From contig BQMF02000011.1 in the NCBI GenBank assembly GCA_027922465.2, positions 1,364,001 to 1,428,000 of the forward strand: a stretch of DNA of 64,000 bases, written 5' to 3'. This stretch comes from Turritopsis dohrnii. Taxonomy: Eukaryota; Cnidaria; Hydrozoa; Anthoathecata; Oceaniidae. Shown piece after piece: positions 25,478 to 38,166 of this stretch (within the stretch, counting starts at the first letter, position 1; each line of letters begins with the position of its first letter). The position numbers and the translations under genes were made by a program. The notes beneath the pieces are model-generated. The model ran no database searches. It was not told the origin of the DNA and saw only the letters and a list, made by a program, of their open reading frames with translations.

Positions 25478-25996
25478 CAACCTCTAACCAAGGGTCTCTT
25501 GCCTTTTCGATATATTCGTACCGTAATGCATCGATTAAACGCCCCCCTTCTTTTAAACGCCCCCCTCGAATAGACGCCCCCCCTTTTCAGGAGATTTTTA
25601 AATAAACGCCCCCCTCTATTAGAGACACACTAATTAAGGCATGTAGAACTACTACATTGCATTGTTTCAGCCTCAATGTTTTCATTTTGTATAAAAATAT
25701 GGAAATTTGCGATAGACGCCTTTCTTTTTAAATTTTAAACTAACAGTTGGAAACTTTGTCTTTATTGACGAAGATTTTGAAGTTTAATTTTGTATATTTT
25801 TTATCGATGTTTATATTTAGTTTATATTTACGAAAAAGAAGAGTTTTACAAAAATTCAATAGACGCCTCCCTCTTTTAAACGCCCCCCTCGAATAGACGC
25901 CCCCTTAAAAATTCAAAAAATTTAATAAACGCCCCGGGCGTCTAATCGAAGCATTACGGTATATGGAAAAGGTAAGAGACCCCGAGTTCGAGGTTG
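25478..25996. repeat. Hairpin repeat (AACCTCG family) split by a miniature element
   Basis: The left arm, AACCTCTAACCAAGGG then TCTCTTGCCTTTTCGATAT, ends near 25515. The right arm, a GGTAAGAGACC...TTCGAGGTTG stretch, starts near 25970. Between them lies the CCGTA element at 25521-25959, inserted at TA. An uninterrupted relative is at 28814-28917. Confidence 0.7.
25521..25959. mobile_element. CCGTA/GCGCCC miniature element, copy 2 (439 bp)
   Basis: Ends are CCGTAATGCATCGATTA and the complement of TAATCGAAGCATTACGG, with one mismatch, flanked by TA. Internal blocks read AAACGCCCCCCTCGAATAGA. It is inserted in a hairpin repeat. Confidence 0.75.
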
Positions 25997-26689
25997 TGGA
26001 TGTGGGTCTGTTACAAAAGTATTAGCATTTTGTCCATCCGAAACGATAACTGTTTGTTTCAATATTTTTTGACTATCATGTAGAAATCATGTTTTTGAAT
26101 TTTGCAAAGTCTATTCTAGTATACTTTCGAAAACCGTTTGCTTCATATTGTCCGTCCGACATAAAACAAGTATATAGGGACATTGATACCTTGAAATAAT
26201 TGAAAGCCAATGATAAACAAACTATTATGACAAGCAACTCCTTGCTCTGCAATACCAGCTTGGAATTTTCATTAGAGATGCCAATAGGATTTTAATAGTT
26301 CTGAAAGCAATATATTCTCGTAAGGTGAAAATCATTCTCAGTTGTGATAATCTTTCTGTATTGAAGATTTTTTGTGTCTTACTTTCGTCCGAGATACTGG
26401 ACAAGATATGAGCATGGAGGTTTAGCAGAAGAAAGAGAACGGGCTCAAAATCTCCTTGTGTACCCTGTTGTTGTTATAAGAACAATTTTCCAAGAACGCA
26501 AGCCTCAGATTTTCCTAAAGTAAAAACAAAATGAGAACAACCTGAGGTTCAAACCATTGTTCTAAAAATTAAGAATGACCTAGCCTGAATATTCTTGTAA
26601 ATGAAAAAACAATTCAAGACGTTAGTTCTCTTCCAATTCTTTTACTGTAAATGATTTGAAGGTCAAAGTCGAAACTAGGCAAGATTTGT

Positions 26690-26768
26690 CAGCCTCGTCC
26701 CCAGGGCTTCTTGCCTTTTCGATTAGTCAGTATAATCGAAAAGGCAAAAAGCCCTAGGGACGAGGTTG
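26690..26768. repeat. Hairpin repeat, AACCTCG family (79 bp)
   Basis: The arm CAGCCTCGTCCCCAGGGC then TTCTTGCCTTTTCGATTA pairs with TAATCGAAAAGGCAAAAAGC then CCTAGGGACGAGGTTG. The loop is about 8 nt. Confidence 0.75.
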
Positions 26769-26787
26769 AATAAACAAGAATGTATAA

Positions 26788-26910
26788 GGGATTGTTCACA
26801 AATGACGTCAACCATTTTTCCAAGATTTTTGACCCCCCCTCCCCCCTCTGTCAACCTCCGTCAACTTTGCGTTGCCCCCTCCCCCTCAGTTGACGTTATC
26901 GTTTGAGAAG

Positions 26911-26947
<37 letters not shown>

Positions 26948-27248
26948 AAAAACAAAACAACCTCCACCCCACTTGTCCTTTTGTATGTTAGTTTCTTACG
27001 CGTTTTTAATAAGACGTGAAAATATTTGCAATGATCTTTGTGTAATTTTTCTCTGATCAAACTCCATCTGTGCTTATTGTTTTACGTTCGTGCATCACGG
27101 ACCACATCAAGATCACATTCAGTGTTAACATTTTCATAAGAAACTTTTACTTAATTAGAAAAATCAAGGTTTTGTAAAATTGTGTGGGTTGACGTCAACT
27201 AGTATCACATCCCCCCCCCTCCCCCGTCAACCAGCGTCAACTTTAGCA

Positions 27249-27283
<35 letters not shown>

Positions 27284-27310
27284 CAGTTGACGTCATTTGT
27301 GAACAGTCCC
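26788..27310. mobile_element. PIF/Harbinger-like miniature element with long C runs
   Basis: Ends are GGGATTGTTCACAAATGACG and, inward from the right, GGGACTGTTCACAAATGACG, one mismatch in 20. TAA flanks both sides (26785-26787 and 27311-27313), fitting a TWA duplication. The interior has repeated GTCAACC/GTCAAC motifs and two homopolymer C runs (about 26914-26945 and 27250-27280). Confidence 0.75.
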
Positions 27311-27313
27311 TAA

Positions 27314-28813
27314 TGAGTTTGAAATTTGATTTTTTAGGAAATGCAAAAAAAAAATTTTTCATAATTGACTAAGCCCCCAAGCCCTAAAACTGTCGTTAGG
27401 CTTACGATCATCGTAACGTAACCCTTAGACGTCTAGTGAGAACCAGCCTTAAATAGCCAAACTTTTTTACTCAAATTTACTGCAAGCCTCTAGTTACTTT
27501 TAACCAATAGCATTGCACAGCAAACAAATGAAAATCTATTTAAACGTGAGCCGAATTCAAACGTTGAAATCAAAAAGAAAATGTTTATTTCATTTATCTC
27601 ATGCGCCAACTTCTTGCGGGAAATGGACTTCTACATTGGACTCGCGTCAATACAAATACATCCTCAATCTGACGCGATGCTGTCCATGATTTTAAGACCA
27701 AGAATAACTATATAAATAAATGAATAAATATGTAAATAATAGAACTAAACAAATGGAAATTGATAAAGATGTGTTTTCGATATTTTTCCTTTTTGAAGTT
27801 TGCTCAATCGTTGAATGAAATATATAATTAAAAAAAATAATGCACCAATTGAAGAAGTGTATTGTGAGCTAGTCTCGATTACCCAACTGTAGCTATTGAA
27901 TCAGTTGAATACAGCATTGTTTACATTTGAGGGCAATAAATTATGCATGTAGACATACATTTGCGGGAAATTAATTTCGCTTAGCGAGGAAGAATAGAAT
28001 AGGTGCAAAAAGTTTAATTTTTTCTTTCTTTTTTTGTTTTTCAATTTTAAGTAAGGAAAAAAAATAATTTTTTTCTCAAATAAAAAGACAACATTTCGCA
28101 AGATAAAAATCAACAAGATTTTTCTTTCCACGAAATGAAAAATGAAATAGTTTATGAAGAGAGATCTTTAAATAGGTGGACTCACGTACGAAGAAAAAGT
28201 AAAAGAGTCTATACGAAGAAAATAGCAGCAGTGCTCAGTCTTGCATCCAAATAATGGTATTATTATGATGTTTGATTTTTTTTTTTTTTTTTTTTTTGTC
28301 TTCTCAAAATATTTTGTACCCTGTTGCGATTTATGTAACGAACCTTTTGTCCCTTTTACAATCTTTTTAAGATTTTACTTAATTGTTACAAGGATTTCTC
28401 GAACCATGAAGGACCTGTATTAATCGTAGTAGTCTGATCTGTTTTTATTTTTATTATCACTTAGCTATCCAAACAGTAGTTAATGTTGATCTCTATTTTT
28501 CACTCAGAGCGGCCGTGACATTTTCTTTCCAAAATATCTTCGAAACTTTTAGACCAACCTTTTTACCCTAAGAAACTCTTGTTAGTTTGTATTGTGAGTA
28601 AGTTAGCTTAACTTAGTGCTTTTGAGTTTAGACACGTTATTTTACAACCATTTCAGTCCGGAATATTCTGAGAATATGTTATCATTTATTATCAACACTG
28701 GTTTACAGCCTTTACAATCATACGTACTACTAACCAAAATAAATCCCACTCTCTGACATTGCAAGTAACATGGAAGTTTCCAGAGTAGGAAACTTTTCAT
28801 GGAAAAATCTGGA
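27314..28813. other. Intergenic; no gene seen
   Basis: AT-rich, with an oligo-T run at about 28278-28297. The minus-strand frame 27901-28131 is Lys/Phe/Leu-rich low complexity. Nothing else is supportable. Confidence 0.5.
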
Positions 28814-28917
28814 GGTGGTTCATACCAACCTCGAACCCAGGGTCTCTTGCCTTTTCGATATACGGATAGCGGCGAAGAAGGCAAGAGACCCTCTGTTCGA
28901 GGTTGGTTATACCACCT
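28814..28917. repeat. Hairpin repeat, AACCTCG family, with extended arms (104 bp)
   Basis: Outer arms GGTGGTTCATACCAACCTCG and CGAGGTTGGTTATACCACC extend the usual family core. The core has ACCCAGGGTCTCTTGCC paired with GGCAAGAGACCCTCTG. The centre is GATATACGGATAGCGGCG. Confidence 0.75.
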
Positions 28918-29388
28918 TATCATACATTCTGTTCTTTCTTTCGTCGTGCTTTTTTAAATCATGATTGATTTTGAAATATATCTGTGAAGGTAAGATGACA
29001 ATTAATCCTTCTTAAATATAAATTTTCAATGATCGCCCCTTTGATACACTTGATTTTAGGATTTTTTCATCCATTGCTTCAAAAGTTTATAAGCATTTAA
29101 AAATGATGATATCAAGAGAGCACTTTTTTCCCCGCGCTATACACTGTATAGTGCAGCATGCGATTTGTTTTGTTTAACAGTGTATCTTTACCATTCTCAT
29201 CAAAGTCAAGATTATATGGTTTGCAATAAAGAAATAAGTGCAAAGTAAAGATTATGAGAGCCCCTTATTTCTGGCAATCAAATGTTCGTTCTTCATTTTT
29301 ATGGATGAGTAAGCTCAAGTAAAAATATACAGAGTTGGAATCAAGAATTACAACCGCGTTTGTCAACTGACAATAAATTTCACATATA

Positions 29389-32300
29389 CAGTGTGTCCAC
29401 GAGAAAGTGGGCACCTTGTTTAAAACACAAATAACTTTTTGAGTTTTTAACAATACAATGCGGTTTTTATACCGTTGGAAAGAGGCTTTTTTGAGCTTTC
29501 CAAAAATATAAGTTATTATTTATAAAAATTTTTATTTTAAAAAATATTAAGTATTTTTTGTTTCGATACGCTTGTTAATTTTGTAATGATCAACAAGATT
29601 CGCAAAAATGCGATTATATATTTCCCCAAAGTTGCAAAACTTTTATCAATTATTGTGTGTACATAGAAGACCATAAGAAAAGTGGTATAACTACCATCAA
29701 CGCAAATAAAAATGCTGTCCATACTAATCAGGGTAGAATTCAATTTAATACCACAAAGGAAGTTATTTCGAACTTATTATGAAATGAAGATATTCATGGT
29801 CATGTGACATGGTTTCTCTTATAATTTTTGCTGAGGAGTTAAAAAAAGTTATGAGTTATGAGAAGTTATTATGGACAAAGCTAAAAATTGGAAGACCTAA
29901 ATGCAGCTAATATTTCCCCTTAAACAACTGAATATCAACAACTGCATCAATAAGTATAAGGTAAATTCATCATAATAAACGTATGATCTTCATTGCTGCA
30001 GAAGCTTGACATCCTTTTACACAGTAATATCATGGCAAACAATGTAATTCCACAGAACACAGCTTTCGTAACTCGTATTAAACTATTTTACAACACCATG
30101 AAATTTGTTTACAAGTTTACAAAAGAAGAAAAGAAAATTGTCAAACCTAATTTTAATACTACAGTCTAAGTATTAAAAATACTTTGGGGTAGACAGCAAA
30201 TAACTATCAAAAACAATCCAAATTTGCACTGTGTAGCATTTCAAATTAGGACAAGAGTTATTTTCCAAAAAGAGATGGTCTTAAAAGTGACAATTTATAA
30301 AATTAAATTCAAGTATTCAGAATAAACATCTCAGTCACAAAAGTATGTGGACACTCATTATTTACTATGTGATAAAAATGACTTTCGTAAATCTCAAATG
30401 AAAAAAACAAACAAATTTTGGTAGTGAAAATACACATCCATAACCAAATCACTACGAAGCCAAAAAAAGAAATTTGAGTTCTGGTTTGATTTAATTTACA
30501 GATTCTTATGTTGGATTGTGTTTTAATTTATGTTTGTTGTTTGTGTAAGGAAAGTTGACAGTATAAATATTATATATATATATATACTTTTTACAAAATA
30601 AAATATCATAATACAGTATCAAAACACATAGTGTGCAAGGGGGGTCCAGGTCCCACCAAAAAAATGAGGTCCCAGCACAAGTTAAAACCCCCACCTAAAA
30701 TCAATCGTGCATAGTCCCACCACTTCATAGATCCCCCACCTAAATTTTGAAAATTTTGAATTCCCAGCAGAATTTAGGAAGCAGAAACATATATCTTCTA
30801 AGTACAATACAAGAAACTATACAAGATATATCCTCTAGATTTCAATGTTTAGTAAAAGTACTATGTCAACAAAATATGAACAAAAAGAAGCTTACAAGAT
30901 ATATTTGGCTGCTCAGAAAAAGCTCTGTACTAGTAGTCTAGCAAGAGACGTATTATAACAGATAAAGTTTTGATTTGTTCTCTTTTTTCATGTTGTTGCC
31001 ACTGCCTATTATTATGTAACTTATAACATTCGAAACCCATTTTTCGAAGCAAAACATTCGATTACGTCTAGCGTCCGCATCTTAACATAAGAATGTTTAC
31101 ATCGTTCGGTTCGGTAAAAATGATTTGTTAGATTCAATCAATAATGGTAGACAAATTCCTTCGTTCTTGTTGAGAAACAGAAAAAATTGATGATGCACTT
31201 TAATTGATGACACATTTCAATTTTTATTACAAAACCACGATAGTCCCACCTGAAAAAAGTAGGTCCCACCTAATCCTGTTTTCCCCCCCTGAAATCCAAA
31301 AATTTCCAAGTCCCACCTAAAGAAAACGAACGCAAATCAACAACCCCCCCCCCCCCCCCCCGCCCGGGGGAGTGGGGGGGGGGGGGGGGGGGGGTGCACA
31401 CTATGAGTTTTAAACAGTATGTGTGATCATGGAATTAATCCATAGTATCCAGCCTATCCAGTCCAGGGAAGCACATTCAACCAGGTTCTTTCAAGTTATT
31501 ATCTGTCTCAATCCTGTGTATAAAAATATTGTACGTTTTCTGGAACATCTTATTGCATATACGACATCACGTTTTTACTTGCTGTTTTTGTAATGTACTC
31601 TTTGAATTAACATAATTGGTTAAACTACTTGTTCTCCACGTATAAAAGGTTTCCCTTGTGGTGGCTGTACATCATGTGTGTGCTGTGTCAGTTCAGTTTG
31701 GCTATATTCTGTATATATACATTATATCCTGTCAAATCAGGATGTAAAATAAAAATAAATCTTCAGCCTGTATTGATAATGAATTTTCGTCTTTGCACTG
31801 AAATCACAGCTTCAATGTTTTGCTGTTCCAAACATTTAACTACCAACCAATCATCCATAGCATAGATAGCATCATTATTGTTATCAACAAAAACAAAACA
31901 ATTTTTTTTCTGTATTTTACACGTTCATTAAAAAGTTTTTGCAAAACCTTTCATAACAACACTGAACTAAAACGATTATTTCCATCATTTAACAACCTTG
32001 TATCTTTTGAATCATTTTAAAAGCTGGCAGGAAAAGCAAAGTCTTCTACTGACAATCTACACTGACTGAAAAAAAATGGCGCACTACTTCACTGTAGACT
32101 AGCCTCTATTCTTATCTACTTTGGCGGCTAGGTGGAAATGCAATACTGAACCGCGGCTATAAAAGTGAACGGAGAAGATGAAGAAGGAAACTGCCGGTTT
32201 TAACATATATTTCGCCCTACGGGGAAATATATAATAAAACAGACTTTTAACGAGCAATTAACCTTTTGTTTCGTTGAAACAACCACTGTTGTTGGTGTTG

Positions 32301-32962
32301 TGCTAATTTTGTCACGAAATTTTTTGAAAAGACACAAACCTTTTTTCATTGTGTAAATTTACCTTAAATTTTTTATTATGATTTAATAATTTCATATTCC
32401 CAAGCATTTCCAAAACCTTTATAAGCGAGAAAACAAACTTTTATGAAATTCATTCAATTATGCAGTTAACAGTCCAGCAGTGAACATTCGTGGTAAAAAA
32501 AGTTTCATGAGACGAAAAGTTATGTAGCTGTTATTCAGGCTTTTAGACAGCAGTTTCTGGGTAGAAATCCCCCATCAAAAAGCACGATTCAAAGTTTTTA
32601 AAAGTTTGTAAAAGAGTTTTAGAAATGAAACTTTCAATTTCAAGCTTGTAAAAACGTAAAGTTTTCCTTATGTAAACGCAGCTTTATTACAATATTTTAG
32701 CTTTTTATGATTTCCCATGCTACTTGAGTCGTTAACATCTATTCAAACAAGCGTTAATTGATCGTTATTGATTTAATGTCATGGTTTCATGGTAAAATCG
32801 ATTATATTTCCCGAAAAATTGGTTTTTCTGTGAAAAGGGTCATATATTTAGAAAGAGCAAAACATTTTCTTTCTGTTAATATAAAAATTGAAAAAAACAA
32901 GCACGAAAAACAAAAGATATGCTTATTAAAAGTTAGGTGCCCACGTTCTGGTGGACACACTG
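29389..32962. mobile_element. Tc1/mariner-like element, decayed and interrupted (3.6 kb)
   Basis: Ends CAGTGTGTCCACGAGAAAGT and, inward from the right, CAGTGTGTCCACCAGAACGT agree at 18 of 20 bases, and the match continues through GGGCACCT. Both ends are flanked by TA (29387-29388 and 32963-32964). No transposase frame is readable. The length is inflated by at least one nested element (30627-31405). Confidence 0.65.
30627..31405. mobile_element. Inverted-repeat element nested in the mariner-like element
   Basis: Ends are CATAGTGTGCA and its near-complement TGCACACTATG, followed inward by G runs on one side and C/G runs on the other. The motif GTCCCACCTAAA recurs inside on both flanks. A C-run and a G-run face each other at 31344-31394, forming a palindrome. 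No target duplication is clear. Confidence 0.55.
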
Positions 32963-33477
32963 TAGAGTCCATTTTTAAGATTATTAAGAAAATCGAAAGA
33001 ATACGTTTGGAAAAACTCACGATCTTCTCACCGATCAATTAGCACCAAAGTTATTAGCGATATCTCTTCTCTTCAACTACTTTTTATTTCCCTAAAACAC
33101 ATAAATACTGATAAAGCTGAAAAGATGGGCTCTACACTGATACAAATTTTATTGGAAGTTCACAAAATTCATTGGAAAAAAACGCGATTATAATTCTTGG
33201 TTTCATTTTTGGAAACACCTTTATACAGCATGTCTGATTGATGGTCTTAGAAAAATAAATCTGATGTTATTCCCATATGGCTCCATCAAATGATAGAGGC
33301 AATCAAATTCATGAAACGTTTTAAATTGAAAAATCTACTATAAAAAAAAGAAAACTAATAAAACTTTTTCAAAGTTAATTAATTTTTTTTATCTCGCTTT
33401 TTTGGTTATAATAGTAATAAGAAAACTTTTTAGATAATTTATATGAAATAAATTTTTTTTGTAGTGATAAGATTCTG

Positions 33478-35928
33478 ATGTGGACACAGAAGAAATTAAC
33501 TACAACTTTCTTGTTTTTCTTCGCCAATCCGTTTATCGCAAAGATTTCACTGCAAGCAGTTAACACTACCACGAAATCAGCTAATATAAGTAAGTTTGAT
33601 ATAGTAATTCTATCGTCTTATTCACTGGAAAAAAATATACTAATCTACAATCTTGGACAAAAATAGTGGCAAAACTTTAAGTAGCAACTGCAATTGTCCC
33701 CCTGGGTACGAGGTTGGTTTGCACGAGGTTGGTTTGGGGGAGGGCCAATTTACATTTCTTTTTCACTTTTGACACATATTTTTGTCCAAGATTGTAGTTT
33801 TGGGTCATAAGCCAGTTTTACATATCTTAGTAAACAAACAAATGTCAAATATCGTTCAAAAAACGATGACTTAAATTACGTTTATTTAACTTGTTGTTTT
33901 GAAAGTTTTCTTGGATCCTTTTTGGTTAAAATGATGTTCAGCCTCATATACTATCATTTACAAAAACCAATGATTTTTTTGGCGAATAATTTCCTGGTTC
34001 ATATTATTCCATATTTGTTTTTAGACTGCGGAAATTGGCAGAAATTTCAGTCATCTTGCTATAAAGTGTTTGAAAGATTTCTTTACTTCCACTCTGCTCA
34101 AGAACTTTGTCAACAAAATGGAGGTGGTGAATTGGTATCTATTCAAAGTCAAGATGAAAACGATTTCATTCGAGATTTAGTGGATAGTTCCACTCAGAAT
34201 GGGGAAGCTTGGATCGGATTGAAACGGACAAATAATCAGTTTGTATGGACCAACAACGATGCATTGCAATACAAGAATTGGGTTATTCATAGACCAACAG
34301 ATTATGGGCATTGCACTCAAATGATTCGTGGAGGACTTTGGGCGAACATATTGTGCTATAACCAGATGCAATTCGTGTGCAAGAAAGGTTTACATCTTTG
34401 TTATGCTTATTTTTAAATGTTTGTCTGATTTTGAAGATAGTTTTTGAAACCAATTTTTCGGAAGTGAATCGCAATCGTTTAATTCACTCGTACGTCATTA
34501 GTTTTTAAAACGACATTCTAAGCAACGTGATTGTAAAGGTAATTGATTCGTGACTCGTCTCAGTGAAAAAAATGTAATAAAACTCAACAAACAATAGTAA
34601 AGAATCTGGTACCCATGGATTTTTGCCTGGTAAACCAACATCGTAATAAAAAACAGAAGAAATTCTAGGTTCAAGGTTTCCATTCATACAATTAATTTTG
34701 TTTTTTTTTAGCTCCCATCATCGTTGAAGATAACAGTCGCTTGTACTTGATTATTCATATCAGCATTCCCGTTGCATGTGTATCAGTTATGCTGTTATTT
34801 GTTGCATTTTTATGCTTCAAAAGCTATAGGGAATTAGAAAACTTAAAGGCCAATCACAACGTAGTGAACCCTTTTCAAATTGTCCAAGCAGCCATGGAAC
34901 TACCCACAAAACCATCTGATAATCTCATGCAGAGATCAAAAGGCATGACATTGTGGCATAGTGCCATCAACAGAATAAAAGAAGATAAAGAAAAAGCTGA
35001 CAATAACAATAATAATGACAACAGCAATGAAAAACAAATCGTGACGTTGTCTGTTCCTTCTGCATTTGACATTGCAGCTCGTGAAGACAGCTCCTGCTGT
35101 GGGACGATAGGTGCGCCAGTACCTGCAATCGTCATAACCAAAAACGAAGAGGACTGTACAGATAAAGGAAAGACTGATAGAATCTTGAATTCAAACAATA
35201 ATATTTTTAAGAAACAATCACTCAAACAAGTATCTCTTAGCTGCCCACCAGCTTTAGAAGGTAATGTAAATTCAAACGATAGTGAACCTTCAACAGTAAA
35301 AATCTACAAATCTAAAGTTGGCATTTGGCTTAAGAATAACAACAGTCAGACTCCTCCTGCAACGGATTTTGGTAACAGCTGGCACAGAAAACGTGCTTTT
35401 AGCTTAAATAAAAAAACACCCGCGATTGATCAAGGACAAGATGATGAAAGAAACACGGAAGATGGTGATAGCACAATTTTTGCAAATAATCGTTTATCGA
35501 ACCTTGTAGAAGTTGTTGTTGATGTAAATGTCCAAGCAAAACCGAAAGATCAATCTCCAGAGAACAATTCTTCTCTTAATAAGGACAATCCAACTGTCTC
35601 AGAAAGTGACAGCGATATTCAAAAAGCAACAGAGATTGACAGCGATGTTAGTAAGGATGTTAGTAAGGATAAAGGCAATTTAGATGAACAAAGCTCCTTA
35701 GAGACCGAAGTAGAAATTGATGAAAGTGACACAGGAAATAAAATTCCCCAATTCGTATATGTAGAGGATAGACCTTTCAGTGAAATTCTGCGTCAAGAAT
35801 CAATTAAGCGAAGGAAAGAACTTTTTCCAAGCTTACCATTGGAAGATTATACTAAAGACCGAAAACTGGAACCTTTCACGCAATATAAGTTTGTAAATGG
35901 AGATTACCATAGGACTACGTTAGTTTGA
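33478..35928 (+). CDS. Single-pass C-type lectin-like receptor, three exons
   Basis: Exons 33478-33589, 34025-34387 and 34712-35928 join in phase through GT-AG introns, giving 563 aa. Exon 1 encodes a signal peptide (hydrophobic TTTFLFFFANPFIA). Exon 2 encodes one C-type lectin domain, residues about 38-158. It has the WIGL motif and six cysteines (CGNW, CYKVF, LCQQ, GHC, LCYN, VCKK), the long-form pattern. The usual calcium and sugar ligands are not there: the EPN/QPD position reads RPTDY and the WND position reads LWANI. Calcium-dependent sugar binding is therefore unlikely. Exon 3 gives a transmembrane helix at about 169-194 and a Ser/Asp/Lys-rich cytoplasmic tail of about 370 residues. 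The tail ends with TQYKFV and the terminal residues TTLV, which fit an ITSM-like TxYxxV motif and a class I PDZ ligand. It is a surface recognition or adhesion receptor; the ligand is unknown. Confidence 0.8.
33647..33796. mobile_element. Tc1/mariner-like miniature element in intron 1 of the lectin gene
   Basis: Ends CAATCTTGGACAAAAATA are perfect inverted repeats flanked by TA (33645-33646 and 33797-33798). The interior contains GGGTACGAGGTTGGTTTG, part of the AACCTCG hairpin family. Confidence 0.75.
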
Positions 35929-36662
35929 CTGCGTTTATTTATTTATTCATTTTTGTACAATTTTATAGCAAGACATCGTACATAGTACAATTACTTTTCT
36001 TCAAAAAAAAGCCCCCCATGATATACTGTTTTTTAGTCTCGGTATTTTTTCTTTAACTACACACTACATAGTAATCAATCTGTCAGCAGAAATACAATCG
36101 ATTATAAATCCATTTTCTCTTTACACGTTTTTTTAGAGGCAACAAGTTTATAAGCAACACTAGTAAATTTTCTACTGCTGCCAGGATCGTAGATAGATTA
36201 GAAGCATGAAATTCAACATGGAATCGTGTATCTCTTTTAACACTGGTTTTAACATCTGACATTTTGTTTTGAGTTATGAAATAAAAGTAGATCTGTTGTT
36301 CAAGGGAAATGTCTGAGAGGATGTTCATCGGACAAATTGTTACCATGACATTAATACGGTTAATATTTCTTCAGTTATTTACATATTTATTTTTCAGCAA
36401 TTTCTTATTGAACATTATGAACATTATGACTTTCATCATTAGCATGTGGTTTTCAAGTTTCTCAAATTCTCAAGTATCATTTTTTGGACTCATTTGCACA
36501 CTTTTATTTTTACACTTTGATTATTGGTAGGTTTTTACTTTCTTTGCTTTTGCTTGTCAGCCATTTTGTTTTGTGTGTGTTCCTAAGTTACAAACTCATC
36601 AATGTAGTTAACCTAGTGCGCACCACAAATTCCTCGAAATCTTTCGTGTATATTACATTCAC
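35929..36662. other. 3' flank of the lectin gene; no further gene seen
   Basis: It should hold the lectin 3' UTR. The opposing frames at 36083-36346 (minus) and 36309-36530 (plus) are hydrophobic low complexity and unconvincing. Confidence 0.4.
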
Positions 36663-36666
36663 TTAA

Positions 36667-37490
36667 AGGGAACTACACTAAAAAATCAAAATTGAATTTT
36701 TGTACGATTTGGAAGAATTTCAAAAATGATGAAAGTCAGTTTTTGAATTTTCAAAAAATCTTTTTTCGATCCCAAGATATTGCCATTTAAAGTTTTTGCA
36801 CAAAACCTCTATCTCCATGGCAACGCTGACATGGCACAATGTTAAAAAAGAAATCCCTGACATACAAATATGTAAATAACTCGAGAAATATTAGTGATGC
36901 ATTGCTAGAAATTTGTATGTGTAGTGGCAAACACCTACAGATATAGAATTACTAATAATAATTGTTGCCATAGTTACCCGGGGTTTGTTTCCAGGTCTCT
37001 TCTGTTCTTCACTGACAAGCCTATAAATGGAGATCTGCTCAGGCAAGGGGAAAGAAATTTTAGAAAATAGAACAGTTTTCACTGGACGTAAGCTAAAGTG
37101 AAATTCGCCATAGTAACAGTGTTGCATGCTGATATATATCTTTGTCAGCAAAAAATAATAGAGACCTGGAACCAAGCCGTAGTAGCAATGGCAATAAATT
37201 TCTTTGCTATTTTCACAACTGCAGTTATTTACCCTTCTGAATGCAATGTTCTAACAATATATCATTAAAACATTCTGAGTTATTCACATATTTGTGTCAG
37301 CAACATCTTCTTGAACGTTGTGATGTCGCGTTGCCCTGGAGATCATGTTTAATGAAAAAACCTTTAAACGGCAATATCTCAGGAACGAAAAATGATTTTT
37401 TGAAAATTCAAAAACTGACTTTCAGAATTTTCAAAGCTGTTTCAATAGTGCACAAAAATGAACTTCTGATTTTTTTGGTTTAGTGCCCCT
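36667..37490. mobile_element. TTAA-flanked element with long terminal inverted repeats (824 bp)
   Basis: TTAA flanks both ends (36663-36666 and 37491-37494). The terminal repeats exceed 150 bp with moderate divergence. Shared blocks include AAAGTCAGTTTTTGAATTTT, CAAAAAATC and GATATTGCC, extending to a GGCAACGC block. TTAA targets are used by piggyBac and Kolobok. There is no transposase frame, so it is non-autonomous. Confidence 0.7.
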
Positions 37491-38166
37491 TTAAGTAAAA
37501 GAAATGATTAAATTAATTGATTAATTTGACATTGGTGGGTGGTTTGATTGTCTGCGATGCAGGCATGAAACTTTGAGTACAAACAAAACAACCGGTTTTT
37601 TTTTCTTATATGAATACATAAATAGCTCTACGGAAGTATCGAACACTACTTTTCAACAGAAGAAATAAAACAAATCAGTACACTTGATATATATAATCTA
37701 ATTCACTCACGCACGAATAATGATCTTATGGCTCCATTTAAGTACCTTATGAAAATGCAAAATTCAAAATTTGGAAAGTTACTGAAAGCTAATTATGCAA
37801 CCTCATTTTATCACCATCATTATAAAAATTGTATTTTCAAGATAACAGAAAGTGATCATCACATACATTAGATCAATCAAATATCTAACCAAAATTTACG
37901 AAAGATTTTTGACTACAACTTTTTAGCTTTATTCCTTCCACTTTATAAGGAAGTGTTCTTTCCAAAGTTTCACAGTTTGCTTAAGCACAAACCTAAACAA
38001 AAAAACTAAACCAACACAAACCAACACAGTAATATTATCCGAAAGCGTACCTTTAAGTCGGATCGCTGATGAACAAACACTATGACCTGGATTAATCATA
38101 TTTGTTTTCCAGCCTCCACAAAAAAACTTTTACAAAGTAAAATTGTTCTGTGCTTTAACCTTTAAA

